Part shown: positions 8,830-17,355 of the stretch, in pieces
Numbering within the stretch: position 1 is the stretch's first letter
Layout of the letters: each line of letters opens with the position of its first letter
Source of the DNA: Cellulomonas sp. Root485
GTDB taxonomy: Bacteria > Actinomycetota > Actinomycetes > Actinomycetales > Cellulomonadaceae
Length of the DNA: 64,000 nt
Direction of reading: 5' to 3'
Assembly: GCF_001426705.1 (NCBI RefSeq)
Contig: NZ_LMFC01000001.1
Location: 361,789-425,788 of the forward strand
Notes under the pieces: model-generated
What the model was told of the DNA's origin: nothing
Seen by the model: only the letters and a program-made list of their open reading frames with translations
The model's database searches: none
Translations under genes and position numbers: made by a program

Positions 8830-8840
8830 TGGCCATAACG
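8825..8840. promoter_or_regulatory. Perfect 16-bp palindrome, candidate TetR operator
   Basis: CGTTATGGCCATAACG is self-complementary over all 16 bases. It lies 8-23 bp before the start codon of the TetR-CoaA gene and overlaps its probable -10 box, the classical site for TetR autorepression. Confidence 0.65.
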
Positions 8841-8923
8841 GCGTAATGCCATTCCCGCTCTGGGCCCCCGGCCGACGGAGGGCCGCGTCCGAGGAGCGGG
8901 CGGGGTGCGTGACGGTCGCCGAC

Positions 8924-8929
8924 TAGACT
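8924..8929 (+). promoter_or_regulatory. Putative -10 (TAGACT) of a leaderless glmS mRNA
   Basis: TAGACT is followed by 7 nt and then the ATG of glmS; no Shine-Dalgarno is present. This leaves no room for a glmS ribozyme in the transcript. Confidence 0.55.
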
Positions 8930-8936
8930 CGCGGGC

Positions 8937-10793
8937 ATGTGTGGAATCGTCGGCTACGTCGGTAGCCAGGTAGCCAGCGATCGCCCCCTGGACGTGGTGC
9001 TGGAGGGCCTGCGGCGCCTCGAGTACCGCGGATACGACTCTGCGGGGGTCGCGCTCGTCAGTCCGGAAGGGACGCTGGCCACCGCGAAGAAGGCCGGCAA
9101 GCTGGCGAACCTCGTCGAGGAGCTGGACCTGCGCCCGCTGCCGGAGTCGACCGCGGCGATCGGGCACACCCGGTGGGCCACGCACGGCGGTCCCACCGAC
9201 GTGAACGCCCACCCGCACGTCGCCGGCAAGCTCGCCGTGATCCACAACGGCATCGTGGAGAACTTCGCCAGCCTCAAGGCCGGCCTCGAGGCCGACGGCG
9301 TCCGGTTCGTCTCCGAGACCGACACCGAGGTCGCGGCACAGCTCATCGCGCGGGCGTACGAGACCACGGGCGACCTGACCGCCGCGATGGCCGCCGTCGC
9401 TCGCACGCTGCGCGGCACGTTCACGCTCCTCGCCGTCCACGAGGACGCCCCCGACGTGGTCGTGGGTGCCCGGCACGACTCGCCGCTGGTCGTCGGCATC
9501 GGTGACGGGGAGAACTTCCTGGGGTCCGACGTCGCGGCGTTCATCTCGCACACGCGGGAGGCTCTCGAGCTCGGCCAGGACCAGGTGGTGACCATCACCC
9601 CGACCGCCGTCACCGTCACGGACTTCGACGGCCGTCCGGCGCAGGCCCGTCGCTACACGGTGGACTGGGACGCGGCGGCCGCGGAGAAGGGTGGCTTCGC
9701 GTCCTTCATGGACAAGGAGATCCACGACCAGCCGCACGCCGTCGCGGACACGCTCCTCGGCCGGACCGACGCGCACGGGCGGCTCGTGCTGGACGAGATC
9801 CGGATCGACGAGTCGGTGCTGCGGTCCGTCGACAAGATCGTCGTGGTCGCCTGCGGCACCGCCGCGTACGCGGGCCACGTCGCCAAGTACGCGATCGAGC
9901 ACTGGTGCCGGATCCCCGTCGAGGTCGAGCTGGCGCACGAGTTCCGCTACCGCGACCCGGTGGTCAACGAGCGGACGCTGGTGGTGGCGGTGTCGCAGTC
10001 GGGCGAGACCATGGACACGCTCATGGCGGTGCGGCACGCCCGGGAGCAGGGCGCCAAGGTGCTCGCGCTGGTGAACACCCACGGCTCGACCATCCCGCGC
10101 GAGGCCGACGCGGTGCTCTACACGCACGCCGGGCCCGAGATCGCGGTGGCCTCCACCAAGGCGTTCCTCGCCCAGATCACGGCGGCGTACCTGCTCGGCC
10201 TGTACCTCGCGCAGCTGCGCGGCAACAAGTTCGCCGACGAGGTCTCCGCGATCCTCTCCGAGCTCCGCGCGATGCCGGACAAGATCCAGCAGGTGCTCGA
10301 CCGGTCCGACCGGGTGCGCGAGACCGCGCGCTCGATGGTCGACACCAGGTCGGTGCTGTTCCTGGGTCGGCACGTCGGCTTCCCGGTGGCGATGGAGGGC
10401 GCGCTCAAGCTCAAGGAGCTCGCCTACATCCACGCCGAGGGCTTCGCCGCGGGCGAGCTCAAGCACGGGCCGATCGCGCTCATCGAGGAGGGGCAGGCGG
10501 TGTTCGTCGTCGTGCCGTCGCCGCGCGGACGTGACTCGCTGCACTCGAAGGTCGTCTCCAACATCCAGGAGATCCGCGCCCGCGGCGCCCGCACCCTGGT
10601 CATCGCGGAGGACGGCGACGACGACGTGCTGCCGTACGCCGACGAGGTGTTCTTCGTGCCGCAGTCGCCGACGCTCCTGGCGCCGCTGCTGGCCGTCGTG
10701 CCGCTGCAGATCTTCGCGTGCGAGCTGGCGACCGCCAAGGGGCTGGACGTGGACCAGCCGCGCAACCTCGCGAAGTCCGTCACGGTCGAGTGA
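8937..10793 (+). CDS. glmS: Glutamine--fructose-6-phosphate aminotransferase (isomerizing)
   Basis: 618 aa, the normal GlmS length. It makes glucosamine-6-phosphate from fructose-6-phosphate and glutamine, the entry to UDP-GlcNAc and peptidoglycan. The protein begins MCGIVGYVG, with Cys2 as the glutaminase nucleophile after Met removal; the N-terminal glutamine amidotransferase domain (1-240, with GHTRWATHG) is followed by two SIS domains (about 290-430 and 460-600; [18 protein letters not shown]) and the C-terminal [11 protein letters not shown]. Together with glmM at 3607 both early steps are encoded in the window. The stop overlaps the acpS start. Confidence 0.98.
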   Translation: MCGIVGYVGSQVASDRPLDVVLEGLRRLEYRGYDSAGVALVSPEGTLATAKKAGKLANLVEELDLRPLPESTAAIGHTRWATHGGPTDVNAHPHVAGKLAVIHNGIVENFASLKAGLEADGVRFVSETDTEVAAQLIARAYETTGDLTAAMAAVARTLRGTFTLLAVHEDAPDVVVGARHDSPLVVGIGDGENFLGSDVAAFISHTREALELGQDQVVTITPTAVTVTDFDGRPAQARRYTVDWDAAAAEKGGFASFMDKEIHDQPHAVADTLLGRTDAHGRLVLDEIRIDESVLRSVDKIVVVACGTAAYAGHVAKYAIEHWCRIPVEVELAHEFRYRDPVVNERTLVVAVSQSGETMDTLMAVRHAREQGAKVLALVNTHGSTIPREADAVLYTHAGPEIAVASTKAFLAQITAAYLLGLYLAQLRGNKFADEVSAILSELRAMPDKIQQVLDRSDRVRETARSMVDTRSVLFLGRHVGFPVAMEGALKLKELAYIHAEGFAAGELKHGPIALIEEGQAVFVVVPSPRGRDSLHSKVVSNIQEIRARGARTLVIAEDGDDDVLPYADEVFFVPQSPTLLAPLLAVVPLQIFACELATAKGLDVDQPRNLAKSVTVE

Positions 10794-11143
10794 TCGTCGG
10801 CGTCGGTATCGACGTCGTCGACGTCGCGCGGTTCGTCGACACCCTGCACCGGGTGCCGGGACTGCGCGCGCGGCTGTTCACGCCCGAGGAGCGGGAGATG
10901 CCGGAGACCTCCCTGGCGGCGCGGTTCGCCGCCAAGGAGGCCATCGCCAAGGCGCTCGGCGCACCTGCCGGGATGAGCTGGCAGGACGCGACCGTGCGCC
11001 GCGTCGCCGGTGCGCAGCCGGTGGTCGAGGTCGTCGGCACCGTCGCCGCCGCGGCGGCCGCCGCGGGCGTCGACCGGTTCCACCTGTCGATCTCCCACGA
11101 CGCCGGCATCGCGTCGGCGGTGGTGATCGCCGAGCGCGACTGA
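10790..11143 (+). CDS. acpS: Holo-[acyl-carrier-protein] synthase
   Basis: 117 aa from the GTG at 10790, which overlaps the glmS stop (GTGA). The start gives the canonical N terminus [15 protein letters not shown]; extending the frame upstream would only add a shadow of glmS. Conserved motifs are [10 protein letters not shown] (Mg-binding Asp), [13 protein letters not shown] and LSISHD. The enzyme transfers 4'-phosphopantetheine from CoA to acyl carrier protein for fatty acid synthesis, so it uses the product of the pathway begun by CoaA next door. Converges with the following oxidoreductase with a 4-bp gap. Confidence 0.95.
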   Translation: MIVGVGIDVVDVARFVDTLHRVPGLRARLFTPEEREMPETSLAARFAAKEAIAKALGAPAGMSWQDATVRRVAGAQPVVEVVGTVAAAAAAAGVDRFHLSISHDAGIASAVVIAERD

Positions 11144-11147
11144 GGGC

Positions 11148-12134
11148 TCAGCGCAGCGCCGGGACGACCTCGGACTCGAACAGCTCGATGCCCGAGCGGT
11201 CGTAGGCGGCCTCCGCGAAGTACGTGATCGCGTAGGTCATGCCGAGCTTCTCGAGGGCGCGGAGCTTCTCGACGATCTGTTCCGGGGTGCCGACCAGAGG
11301 GCCGTTCCGGAAGTCCTCGGCCACCTCGGCGGCCTTCGCCGGGACCGTGTTGCTCAGGTGCTCCTCGACCCAGGCGATGCGGTCGTCGACCTCGGCCTGG
11401 GTGGCACCGATGACCACGTTGTAGTTGGCCGACCGGGTGATCTCCTCGAACGGCCGGCCGATGGCCTCGCAGTGCCCGCGCAGGATCTCGGACTTGTGCG
11501 CGAAGGCCTCGGGGGCGCCCGCGAAGTTGGTGTAGGCCGCGTGCTCGGCCGCGATGCGCAGCGTCTTCTTCTCGCCGCCGCCCGCGATCCACAGCGGCGG
11601 ACCGTCCACCTGCAGGGGGAGCGGCGACAGCTGGGCGCCGTCGACCTGGTAGTGCTCGCCGGCCAGCGTCGCTGTCCCGTTGGTCCACATCTGCTTGAAG
11701 ATCTGGACGCCCTCGTCGAGCATCGCGATCCGGGTGCCGGCGGACGGGAAGCCGTAGCCGTACGCGAGCCACTCGTGCTCGTACCAGCCGGCGCCGATGC
11801 CCATCTCGACACGGCCGCCCGAGATGATGTCCGCGGTCGTGGCCACCTTCGCCAGGTAGGCGGGGTTCCGGTACGCCATGCACGTGCACATCTGCCCGAG
11901 CCGGACCCGGCTGGTCGACGCGGCGAACGCGTTGATGAGGCTCCACGCCTCGTGGGTGGCCTCACCGTTGGGCTCGGGGACCGCGTGGAAGTGGTCGTAG
12001 ACCCAGATCGACTCGAAGGCGTCGCCCTCGTCGGCGTGGGTGGCCAGGCCGCTCATGGTCTGCCAGTGGTCACGGGGCTCGATGCCGGTGAGGTCCTGCC
12101 GCCAGCCCTGGGGGATGAAGAGTCCGAAGCGCAT
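11148..12134 (-). CDS. LLM class F420-dependent oxidoreductase
   Basis: 328 aa. The N terminus MRFGLFIPQGW and the barrel motifs DHFHAVP, RVRLGQMCTCMAYRNPAYLAKVA and GRVEMGIGAGWYEHEW are typical of the luciferase-like F420 enzymes of actinobacteria (TIGR03560-type subgroup). These TIM-barrel proteins reduce or oxidise varied substrates with F420 or FMN; the substrate is unknown. A TAACGT box 6 nt before the ATG suggests a leaderless transcript. It lies divergent from nnrD and splits the otherwise conserved acpS-nnrD pair. Confidence 0.85.
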   Translation of the reverse strand: MRFGLFIPQGWRQDLTGIEPRDHWQTMSGLATHADEGDAFESIWVYDHFHAVPEPNGEATHEAWSLINAFAASTSRVRLGQMCTCMAYRNPAYLAKVATTADIISGGRVEMGIGAGWYEHEWLAYGYGFPSAGTRIAMLDEGVQIFKQMWTNGTATLAGEHYQVDGAQLSPLPLQVDGPPLWIAGGGEKKTLRIAAEHAAYTNFAGAPEAFAHKSEILRGHCEAIGRPFEEITRSANYNVVIGATQAEVDDRIAWVEEHLSNTVPAKAAEVAEDFRNGPLVGTPEQIVEKLRALEKLGMTYAITYFAEAAYDRSGIELFESEVVPALR

Positions 12135-12140
12135 GCGGGC

Positions 12141-12146
12141 ACGTTA
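12141..12146 (-). promoter_or_regulatory. Putative -10 (TAACGT) of the LLM oxidoreductase gene
   Basis: Minus-strand TAACGT is followed by 6 nt (GCCCGC) and the ATG at 12134, the same leaderless geometry seen at other genes here. Confidence 0.45.
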
Positions 12147-12240
12147 CCTGCGCTGCGGCGCTCGCGCGCGGTCCGCTCGAATCGATGCAATCGGACATCG
12201 GTGCCCGCGCCTGCGTGCGATTGCGCTCCCACCCGTCAGG

Positions 12241-13734
12241 ATGAGGAACGTGCTGCAGACCTGGACCTCCACGCAGGTGCGGGCAGCGGAAGAACCGCTG
12301 CTGGCGCTCGGCGTCCCCCTGATGGAGCGGGCCGCGTTCGCCCTGCACGTGCGCATTGCCGCGGTGCTGCGCGAGCTGCGCGGCGCTGTCGCCGGTGCGC
12401 GGGTGGTCGTGCTCGCGGGGCCGGGCAACAACGGCGGCGACGCCCTGCACGCGGGTGCGCTGCTGGCTCGGCGCGGGATCGACGTCCACGCGGTGCTCAC
12501 CGGCTCGCGCGTCCACGAGGGCGGTCTGTCCGCCTTCCGACACGCCGGGGGACGGGTGCTGCGCGTCGACGGGCCGGTCGACGACGCGGCCGAGCTCGCG
12601 GCGGGGGCGGACGTGGTGCTGGACGGCCTGCTCGGCATCGGCTCTGACGGGACCGGCCTGCGCGGTGTGCCGGGCCAGCTCGTCGAGGCCCTCCTCGAGC
12701 GTGGGAGTCCCTACGTCGTCGCGGTCGACGTCCCGTCGGGCCTCGGGGTCGACGACGGACGGCGGGACGGGACCGTCCTGGACGCCGACCTGACGGTGAC
12801 GTTCGGCGGGCTGAAGCCCGGACTGCTGCTGCCGCCCGGTGCTCGCGCGGCAGGCCGTGTGGAGCTGGTGGACATCGGGCTGGACCTGTCGGAAGTGCCC
12901 GCCGTGGTGCGGCTCGAGCCGGACGACGTCGCCGACCTGTGGCCGGTGCCCGCGCCCGACGCGCACAAGTACACCCGTGGGGTCGTCGGTGTCGTGGCCG
13001 GTTCGCGTGCCTACCAGGGAGCAGCGGTCCTCACGACGAGCGCGGCCGTGCAGGCCGGCGTCGGCATGGTCCGCTACCTCGGCGACGTCGGGGACGTGGT
13101 CGTCGCGGCGCACCCGGAGGTCGTGGTGGGCCACGGGCGCGTGCAGGCGTGGGTGTTCGGACCGGGGGTCTCGCCGGACGACGCCGGGCAGCGGCGACGC
13201 ATCGGGTACGCGTTCGAGCACGTGCTGGAGCGCGGCGAGGCGGCGGTGGTGGACGCGGGGGCGCTCGAGCTCCTGCCTGCCCGCGTCGGACCGCACGCGG
13301 TGCTGACCCCGCACGCGGGTGAGCTCGCGCGGGTGCTCACCCAGCGCGGTGAGTCCGTCGACCGGACCGCGGTCGAGGCGGAGCCGCTGCGGTGGGCGCG
13401 CCGCGCGCACGAGCTGACCGGCGCGACCGTGCTGCTCAAAGGACCGGTGACCGTCGTCGCGGGCGCTGGGGGAGCCGCGTACGCGCAGGCCGACGCCCCG
13501 GCGTGGCTGTCGACGGCGGGAGCGGGCGACGTGCTGGCGGGACTGCTGGGCGCGCTGCTGGCCGGACGTGCCGACGCGATCCACGAGGACCCGTCGCTGG
13601 CCGCAGCGCTCGCGGCGACCGCCGCGCTGGTGCACGGTCGCGCGGCGCACCGGGCCAACCCCGGCGGTCCGATCTCGGCGCGCGCGGTCGCGGACGCGCT
13701 GCCGGGCACGATCGCGGAGCTGCTGGGCAGGTGA
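12241..13734 (+). CDS. nnrD: Bifunctional NAD(P)H-hydrate epimerase / ADP-dependent dehydratase
   Basis: About 497 aa. The N-terminal YjeF epimerase domain (about 5-210) shows GPGNNGGDALHAG and DVPSGLGVDDG; the C-terminal ribokinase-like dehydratase domain (about 230-495) shows HKYTRGVVGVVAGS, LTPHAGELARV, KGPVTVV and the nucleotide site STAGAGDVLAG. Together they repair damaged NAD(P)H hydrates: the epimerase interconverts R and S forms and the dehydratase dehydrates the S form. The start is ATG 12241 or GTG 12250; a CAGGAT box 7 nt before 12250 fits a leaderless start there and gives the typical N terminus LQTWTSTQVRAAE. The 3' end overlaps the next gene by 4 bp. Confidence 0.92.
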   Translation: MRNVLQTWTSTQVRAAEEPLLALGVPLMERAAFALHVRIAAVLRELRGAVAGARVVVLAGPGNNGGDALHAGALLARRGIDVHAVLTGSRVHEGGLSAFRHAGGRVLRVDGPVDDAAELAAGADVVLDGLLGIGSDGTGLRGVPGQLVEALLERGSPYVVAVDVPSGLGVDDGRRDGTVLDADLTVTFGGLKPGLLLPPGARAAGRVELVDIGLDLSEVPAVVRLEPDDVADLWPVPAPDAHKYTRGVVGVVAGSRAYQGAAVLTTSAAVQAGVGMVRYLGDVGDVVVAAHPEVVVGHGRVQAWVFGPGVSPDDAGQRRRIGYAFEHVLERGEAAVVDAGALELLPARVGPHAVLTPHAGELARVLTQRGESVDRTAVEAEPLRWARRAHELTGATVLLKGPVTVVAGAGGAAYAQADAPAWLSTAGAGDVLAGLLGALLAGRADAIHEDPSLAAALAATAALVHGRAAHRANPGGPISARAVADALPGTIAELLGR

Positions 13735-14345
13735 CGCTGACCCCTGACCTCGCCGCCCGGGTGGACGCGCTGCTGGCGAGCGGGCCGCGGCGGATCCTGG
13801 GCATCGTCGGCGCGCCCGGCGCCGGCAAGTCGACGGTCGCCGCGCAGGTCGCCGACGCCGTCGGACCCGCGGCGGTCGTCGTGCCGATGGACGGGTTCCA
13901 CCTCGCGCAGACGGAGCTGGAGCGGATCGGGCGGGCGGACCGGAAGGGGGCCCCGGACACGTTCGACGCCGACGGGTTCGTCGCGCTGCTCACCCGGCTC
14001 CGCCACCCGGAGCGCACGGTGTACGCGCCCGAGTACCGCCGGGACCTGCGCAACCCGGTCGCCGGCGCGATCGCGGTACCGCCCGAGGCGCGGCTGGTCG
14101 TCGTCGAGGGGAACTACCTGCTGCTCGACGAGCACGGCTTCGGTCCCGTCGCCGCGCTGCTCGACGAGTCGTGGTACCTGGCGCCCGACGACGGGCTGCG
14201 GCTGGCCCGGCTGGTGGCTCGGCACGAGGCGTTCGGCAAGTCGCCCGAGGCGGCGCGCGCCTGGTCGCACGGTCCCGACGAGAACAACGCCCGGCTCGTC
14301 GCGGCGACGGCCGTCCGCGCCGACGTCGTCGTGCGCCTCGCCTGA
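13731..14345 (+). CDS. Nucleoside/nucleotide kinase family protein
   Basis: 204 aa from GTG 13731, overlapping the nnrD stop (GTGA). P-loop GAPGAGKSTVA is at about residues 24-34, followed by VVVPMDGFHLAQTELE and VVVEGNYLLLDE, a pattern shared by uridine kinase and CoaA-like P-loop kinases (PRK/FrcK-type group). The phosphorylated substrate, perhaps a sugar or nucleoside, is unknown. It is probably cotranscribed with nnrD. The last 13 codons are present again, imperfectly, about 71 bp downstream (see the repeat at 14303-14412). Confidence 0.8.
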   Translation: MTLTPDLAARVDALLASGPRRILGIVGAPGAGKSTVAAQVADAVGPAAVVVPMDGFHLAQTELERIGRADRKGAPDTFDADGFVALLTRLRHPERTVYAPEYRRDLRNPVAGAIAVPPEARLVVVEGNYLLLDEHGFGPVAALLDESWYLAPDDGLRLARLVARHEAFGKSPEAARAWSHGPDENNARLVAATAVRADVVVRLA

Positions 14346-14412
14346 CGACGTCGAGGCGCGTGACTGGTCTCTCGGCGACGGCGGTCTGTGCCGACGTCGT
14401 CGTGCGCCCTCG
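14303..14412 (+). repeat. Imperfect direct duplication of the kinase gene 3' end
   Basis: Copy A at 14303-14340 ends the kinase gene. Copy B at 14374-14412 matches it at about 34 of 38 positions with one inserted base. Copy B read in the equivalent frame still gives ATAVCADVVVRPR against ATAVRADVVVRLA in copy A. It lies between the kinase stop and the alr start. Confidence 0.75.
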
Positions 14413-14427
14413 GTCGGCGACCGGTGC

Positions 14428-14433
14428 GAGACT
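14428..14433 (+). promoter_or_regulatory. Putative weak -10 (GAGACT) of alr
   Basis: GAGACT is followed by 7 nt and the GTG at 14441. It lies just behind repeat copy B, so the duplication may have supplied or displaced promoter sequence. Confidence 0.3.
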
Positions 14434-14440
14434 GGGCGCC

Positions 14441-15607
14441 GTGAGCTCGTACCCTGCCCGCGCCGTCGTCGACCTGGCGGCTGTCCGTTCCAACGTCCGG
14501 TCGCTGGCCGCGCACGCACCGACCGCCCAGGTCATGGCCGTCGTGAAGGCCGACGGCTACGGCCACGGCCTCCTGCCGACCGCCACCGCTGCCGTCGCCG
14601 GGGGCGCGACGTGGCTCGGCGCCGCGCAGGTCGACGAGGCGCTCGCCCTGCGACGTGGCGGGATCACCGGCGCGCGGGTGCTGACCTGGCTGTACGCGCC
14701 CGGTGCGCCGCTGCGGGAGGCCGTCGATGCCGACGTGGACGTGTCCGTGTCCGCGCCGTGGGCGCTCGACGAGCTCGCCGCCGCCGCCCGCGCGGCCGGT
14801 CGTCCCGCACGCGCGCACCTCAAGGTCGACACAGGGCTGGGCCGCAACGGGCTGACCCCCGCCGACCTCGCGGCGATCCTGCCCGAGGTCCTGCGGCTGC
14901 GCGCGGAGGGCGCCGTCGAGGTCGTCGGGCTGTGGAGCCACCTCGCGTTCGCCGACGAGCCCGAGCACCCGACCGTCAAGCACCAGGGCGAGGTGTTCGC
15001 GGACGCGCTGCGCACCGTCGAGGATGCCGGGGTCGCGCTCGAGGTCCGGCACCTGGCCAACTCCGCGGCGACGCTGACCACCCCGGCGGTGCACTACGAC
15101 CTGGTGCGGCCGGGCATCGCCGTCTACGGTCTGTCGCCCGTCCCGCAGCTCGGGGACCACGACGACTACGGGCTCGTGCCGGCGATGACGCTGGAGGCCG
15201 AGCTGGCGAACGTGAAGACGGTGCCCGGCGGGCACGGGGTCTCGTACGCGCACCAGTACGTCACCACGCACGACACGGTGCTCGGGCTGGTGCCGCTGGG
15301 CTACGCCGACGGGATCCCGCGGCACGCGTCGGGCACGCAGGAGCAGCTCGGCGGTCCCGTCCGCGTGGGCGGTCGCACGCTCGGCGTCGCGGGCCGGGTC
15401 TGCATGGACCAGGTGGTGGTCGACCTCGGGCCGGGTGCCACCGAGCAGGCCGGGGACCGCGTCGAGCTCTTCGGCACCGGGCGCGACGGCGGTCCGACCG
15501 CGCAGGACTGGGCGGTCGCCGCCGGCACGATCTCCTACGAGATCGTCACGCGCATCGGTGCGCGCGTGCCGCGGGTGCACGTCGACAGCGAGGCGGTCGG
15601 CCGATGA
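14441..15607 (+). CDS. alr: Alanine racemase
   Basis: 388 aa from GTG 14441; the open frame further upstream only covers the duplicated kinase tail. The PLP-binding lysine is Lys36 in AVVKADGYGHG, and the second catalytic residue is the Tyr of HGVSYAHQY; RVCMDQVVVDL is the conserved substrate-site loop. The enzyme converts L-alanine to D-alanine for peptidoglycan stems, extending the cell-wall theme of glmM and glmS. The stop overlaps the tsaE start (ATGA). Confidence 0.96.
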   Translation: MSSYPARAVVDLAAVRSNVRSLAAHAPTAQVMAVVKADGYGHGLLPTATAAVAGGATWLGAAQVDEALALRRGGITGARVLTWLYAPGAPLREAVDADVDVSVSAPWALDELAAAARAAGRPARAHLKVDTGLGRNGLTPADLAAILPEVLRLRAEGAVEVVGLWSHLAFADEPEHPTVKHQGEVFADALRTVEDAGVALEVRHLANSAATLTTPAVHYDLVRPGIAVYGLSPVPQLGDHDDYGLVPAMTLEAELANVKTVPGGHGVSYAHQYVTTHDTVLGLVPLGYADGIPRHASGTQEQLGGPVRVGGRTLGVAGRVCMDQVVVDLGPGATEQAGDRVELFGTGRDGGPTAQDWAVAAGTISYEIVTRIGARVPRVHVDSEAVGR

Positions 15608-16134
15608 GCGTCACGGTCCGCCTTCCCGACGCGGAGGCCACCCGGGCGTACGGACGCGCGCTCGCGGACGTCCTGCGGGCGGGCGACCTCGTCGTGCTCA
15701 CCGGGGACCTGGGGGCGGGCAAGACCACCCTGACGCAGGGCATCGGAGCCGGTCTGCAGGTGCGCGGGCAGGTGGCCTCGCCGACGTTCATCATCGCGCG
15801 CGAGCACCCGCCGGTCGCGCGGCCCGACGGCAGCCGTGGGCCGACGCTCGTGCACGTCGACGCGTACCGGCTGGGATCGCTCGACGAGGTGGACGCGCTC
15901 GACCTCGACGCGAGCCTGGACGAGGCCGTGACCGTGGTCGAGTGGGGCGAGGGGTGGGTCGAGTCGCTCGCGCAGGACCGTCTCGAGGTCACGCTGCAGC
16001 GGCCGCGCGGAGGGGCCCTGGCCGACGACGACCTCGACGACGCCGCCGCGGGGGAGCGCGTCGTCACCGTGCGGGCCGTCGGTGCACGCTGGGCGGACGT
16101 CGCGCTGCCCGACGCCGAGCCGGTGGCAGGCTGA
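15604..16134 (+). CDS. tsaE: tRNA t6A biosynthesis ATPase TsaE
   Basis: 176 aa. The P-loop GDLGAGKTTLTQG (about residues 35-47), the switch SPTFIIAREH and the VVEWGEGW motif define TsaE, the ATPase that powers turnover of the TsaB-TsaD complex making N6-threonylcarbamoyladenosine at position 37 of ANN-decoding tRNAs. The C-terminal part after VEVTLQRPR carries an Asp-rich insert (ADDDLDDAAAGER). It overlaps alr by 4 bp and is followed by tsaB after 4 bp. Confidence 0.95.
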   Translation: MSVTVRLPDAEATRAYGRALADVLRAGDLVVLTGDLGAGKTTLTQGIGAGLQVRGQVASPTFIIAREHPPVARPDGSRGPTLVHVDAYRLGSLDEVDALDLDASLDEAVTVVEWGEGWVESLAQDRLEVTLQRPRGGALADDDLDDAAAGERVVTVRAVGARWADVALPDAEPVAG

Positions 16135-16138
16135 CCTC

Positions 16139-16885
16139 GTGCCCGTCCTCGCTCTCGACACGTCCGCCGCCGTCGCGGTGGCCCTCACCGACGACGCCGG
16201 TGCCATGCTGGCGGAACGCTCGGACCCGCAGCAGCGGCACCACGCGGAGCTGCTGACCCCGATGATCGCCACCGTCCTGGCCGACGCGGGGGTGGACCGG
16301 CGCGAGCTCACGTCCGTCGTCGTCGGCACGGGTCCGGCGCCGTTCACCGGGCTGCGCGTCGGGCTCGTCACCGCGCGGACGCTCGCGCTCGCGCTGGGCA
16401 TCCCGGCGCGCGGGGTCCCGAGCCTCGACGCCGTGGCGCTGCGGGCGTCACGGGTCCTGCCGGCCGGGACCGATGTGCTGGTCGCGACGGACGCGCGGCG
16501 TCGCGAGGTGTACTGGTCGCTGTACCGGCTCGTCGGCGCCGGCCGGATCGAGGTGCTCGTCGCACCGGAGGTCGCGGCGGCCGCGGACGTGGCCGCCGAC
16601 GAGCGCACCGCGGGTGCTCTGGTGGTCGGGCGCGGCGCGCTGCTGTTCGCCGACGCGTTCGGACGACCGGCGACGGGCCCGGTCGTCGCTGCCGGCGCCG
16701 AGCTCCCGCCCGTGCAGGACGGCGTGGACCTGGAGGCGGCCGGGCTCCTCGACCCCGACCCGGCCGAGCTCGCTCGGCTGGCCCTCGACCGCGTGGTCGC
16801 GGGTCAGGTGCTCCGCACCGAGCCGCTGTACCTGCGTCGGCCCGACGCGGTGCCCCAGGCTGCGCGCAAGCGCGTGCTCGGATGA
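16139..16885 (+). CDS. tsaB: tRNA t6A biosynthesis protein TsaB
   Basis: 248 aa from GTG 16139. The start PVLALDTSAAVAVAL, then HHAELLTPMI and GTGPAPFTGLRVGL, are diagnostic of TsaB, the ASKHA-fold partner of TsaD. It has no catalytic activity of its own but scaffolds TsaD. The ATG at 16082 in the same frame would overlap tsaE and is not needed. The stop overlaps rimI (ATGA). Confidence 0.95.
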   Translation: MPVLALDTSAAVAVALTDDAGAMLAERSDPQQRHHAELLTPMIATVLADAGVDRRELTSVVVGTGPAPFTGLRVGLVTARTLALALGIPARGVPSLDAVALRASRVLPAGTDVLVATDARRREVYWSLYRLVGAGRIEVLVAPEVAAAADVAADERTAGALVVGRGALLFADAFGRPATGPVVAAGAELPPVQDGVDLEAAGLLDPDPAELARLALDRVVAGQVLRTEPLYLRRPDAVPQAARKRVLG

Positions 16886-17355
16886 CGGACCAGCCCGAGG
16901 AGATCAGGGTCCTGACGGCTGCGGACCTGCCGGCCCTGGAGCGCATGGAGATCGAGCTGTTCGGCGCGGCCGCGTGGTCCCCGGAGAGCCTCGCCTCGGA
17001 GATCGTCGGTCCCGGGCGCTGGTACGTGGGCGCGGTGGTCGGCGGCGAGCTGGTCGGGTACGCCGGCCTGTGGTTCGACGGGTTCGACGCGCAGGTCATG
17101 ACGATCGGCACGGACGAGCGGTTCCAGGGTCGCGGTCTGGGCCGGCGGATGCTCGACAACCTGCTGGACCATGCCCGGACGGTCGGTGCCGCCGTCGTGC
17201 TCCTCGAGGTGCGGGTGGACAACGACCCCGCGATCCAGCTGTACGAGAGCGTCGGCTTCGAACGGCTCGGCATGCGCCGGGCGTACTACCAGCCCGGGAA
17301 CATCGACGCGTGGACCATGCGGCTGGACCTGCGTGGTCGGGAGGAGCCTGCATGA
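16882..17355 (+). CDS. rimI: Ribosomal protein S18-alanine N-acetyltransferase (GNAT)
   Basis: 157 aa GNAT fold. The acetyl-CoA motif is FQGRGLGRRMLDNLL (about residues 74-88), followed by LEVRVDNDPAIQLYESVGF and the conserved terminal RRAYYQPGNIDAWTM. RimI acetylates the N-terminal Ala of ribosomal protein S18 in other bacteria, and genes of the tsaB-rimI-tsaD set commonly travel together, which supports the assignment. It overlaps both neighbours by 4 bp. Confidence 0.9.
   Translation: MTDQPEEIRVLTAADLPALERMEIELFGAAAWSPESLASEIVGPGRWYVGAVVGGELVGYAGLWFDGFDAQVMTIGTDERFQGRGLGRRMLDNLLDHARTVGAAVVLLEVRVDNDPAIQLYESVGFERLGMRRAYYQPGNIDAWTMRLDLRGREEPA

Noticed and set aside
8841..8936. A glmS ribozyme upstream of glmS
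   Set aside because: The promoter-like TAGACT box is 7 nt from the start codon, leaving no transcribed leader, and none of the ribozyme core was recognised.
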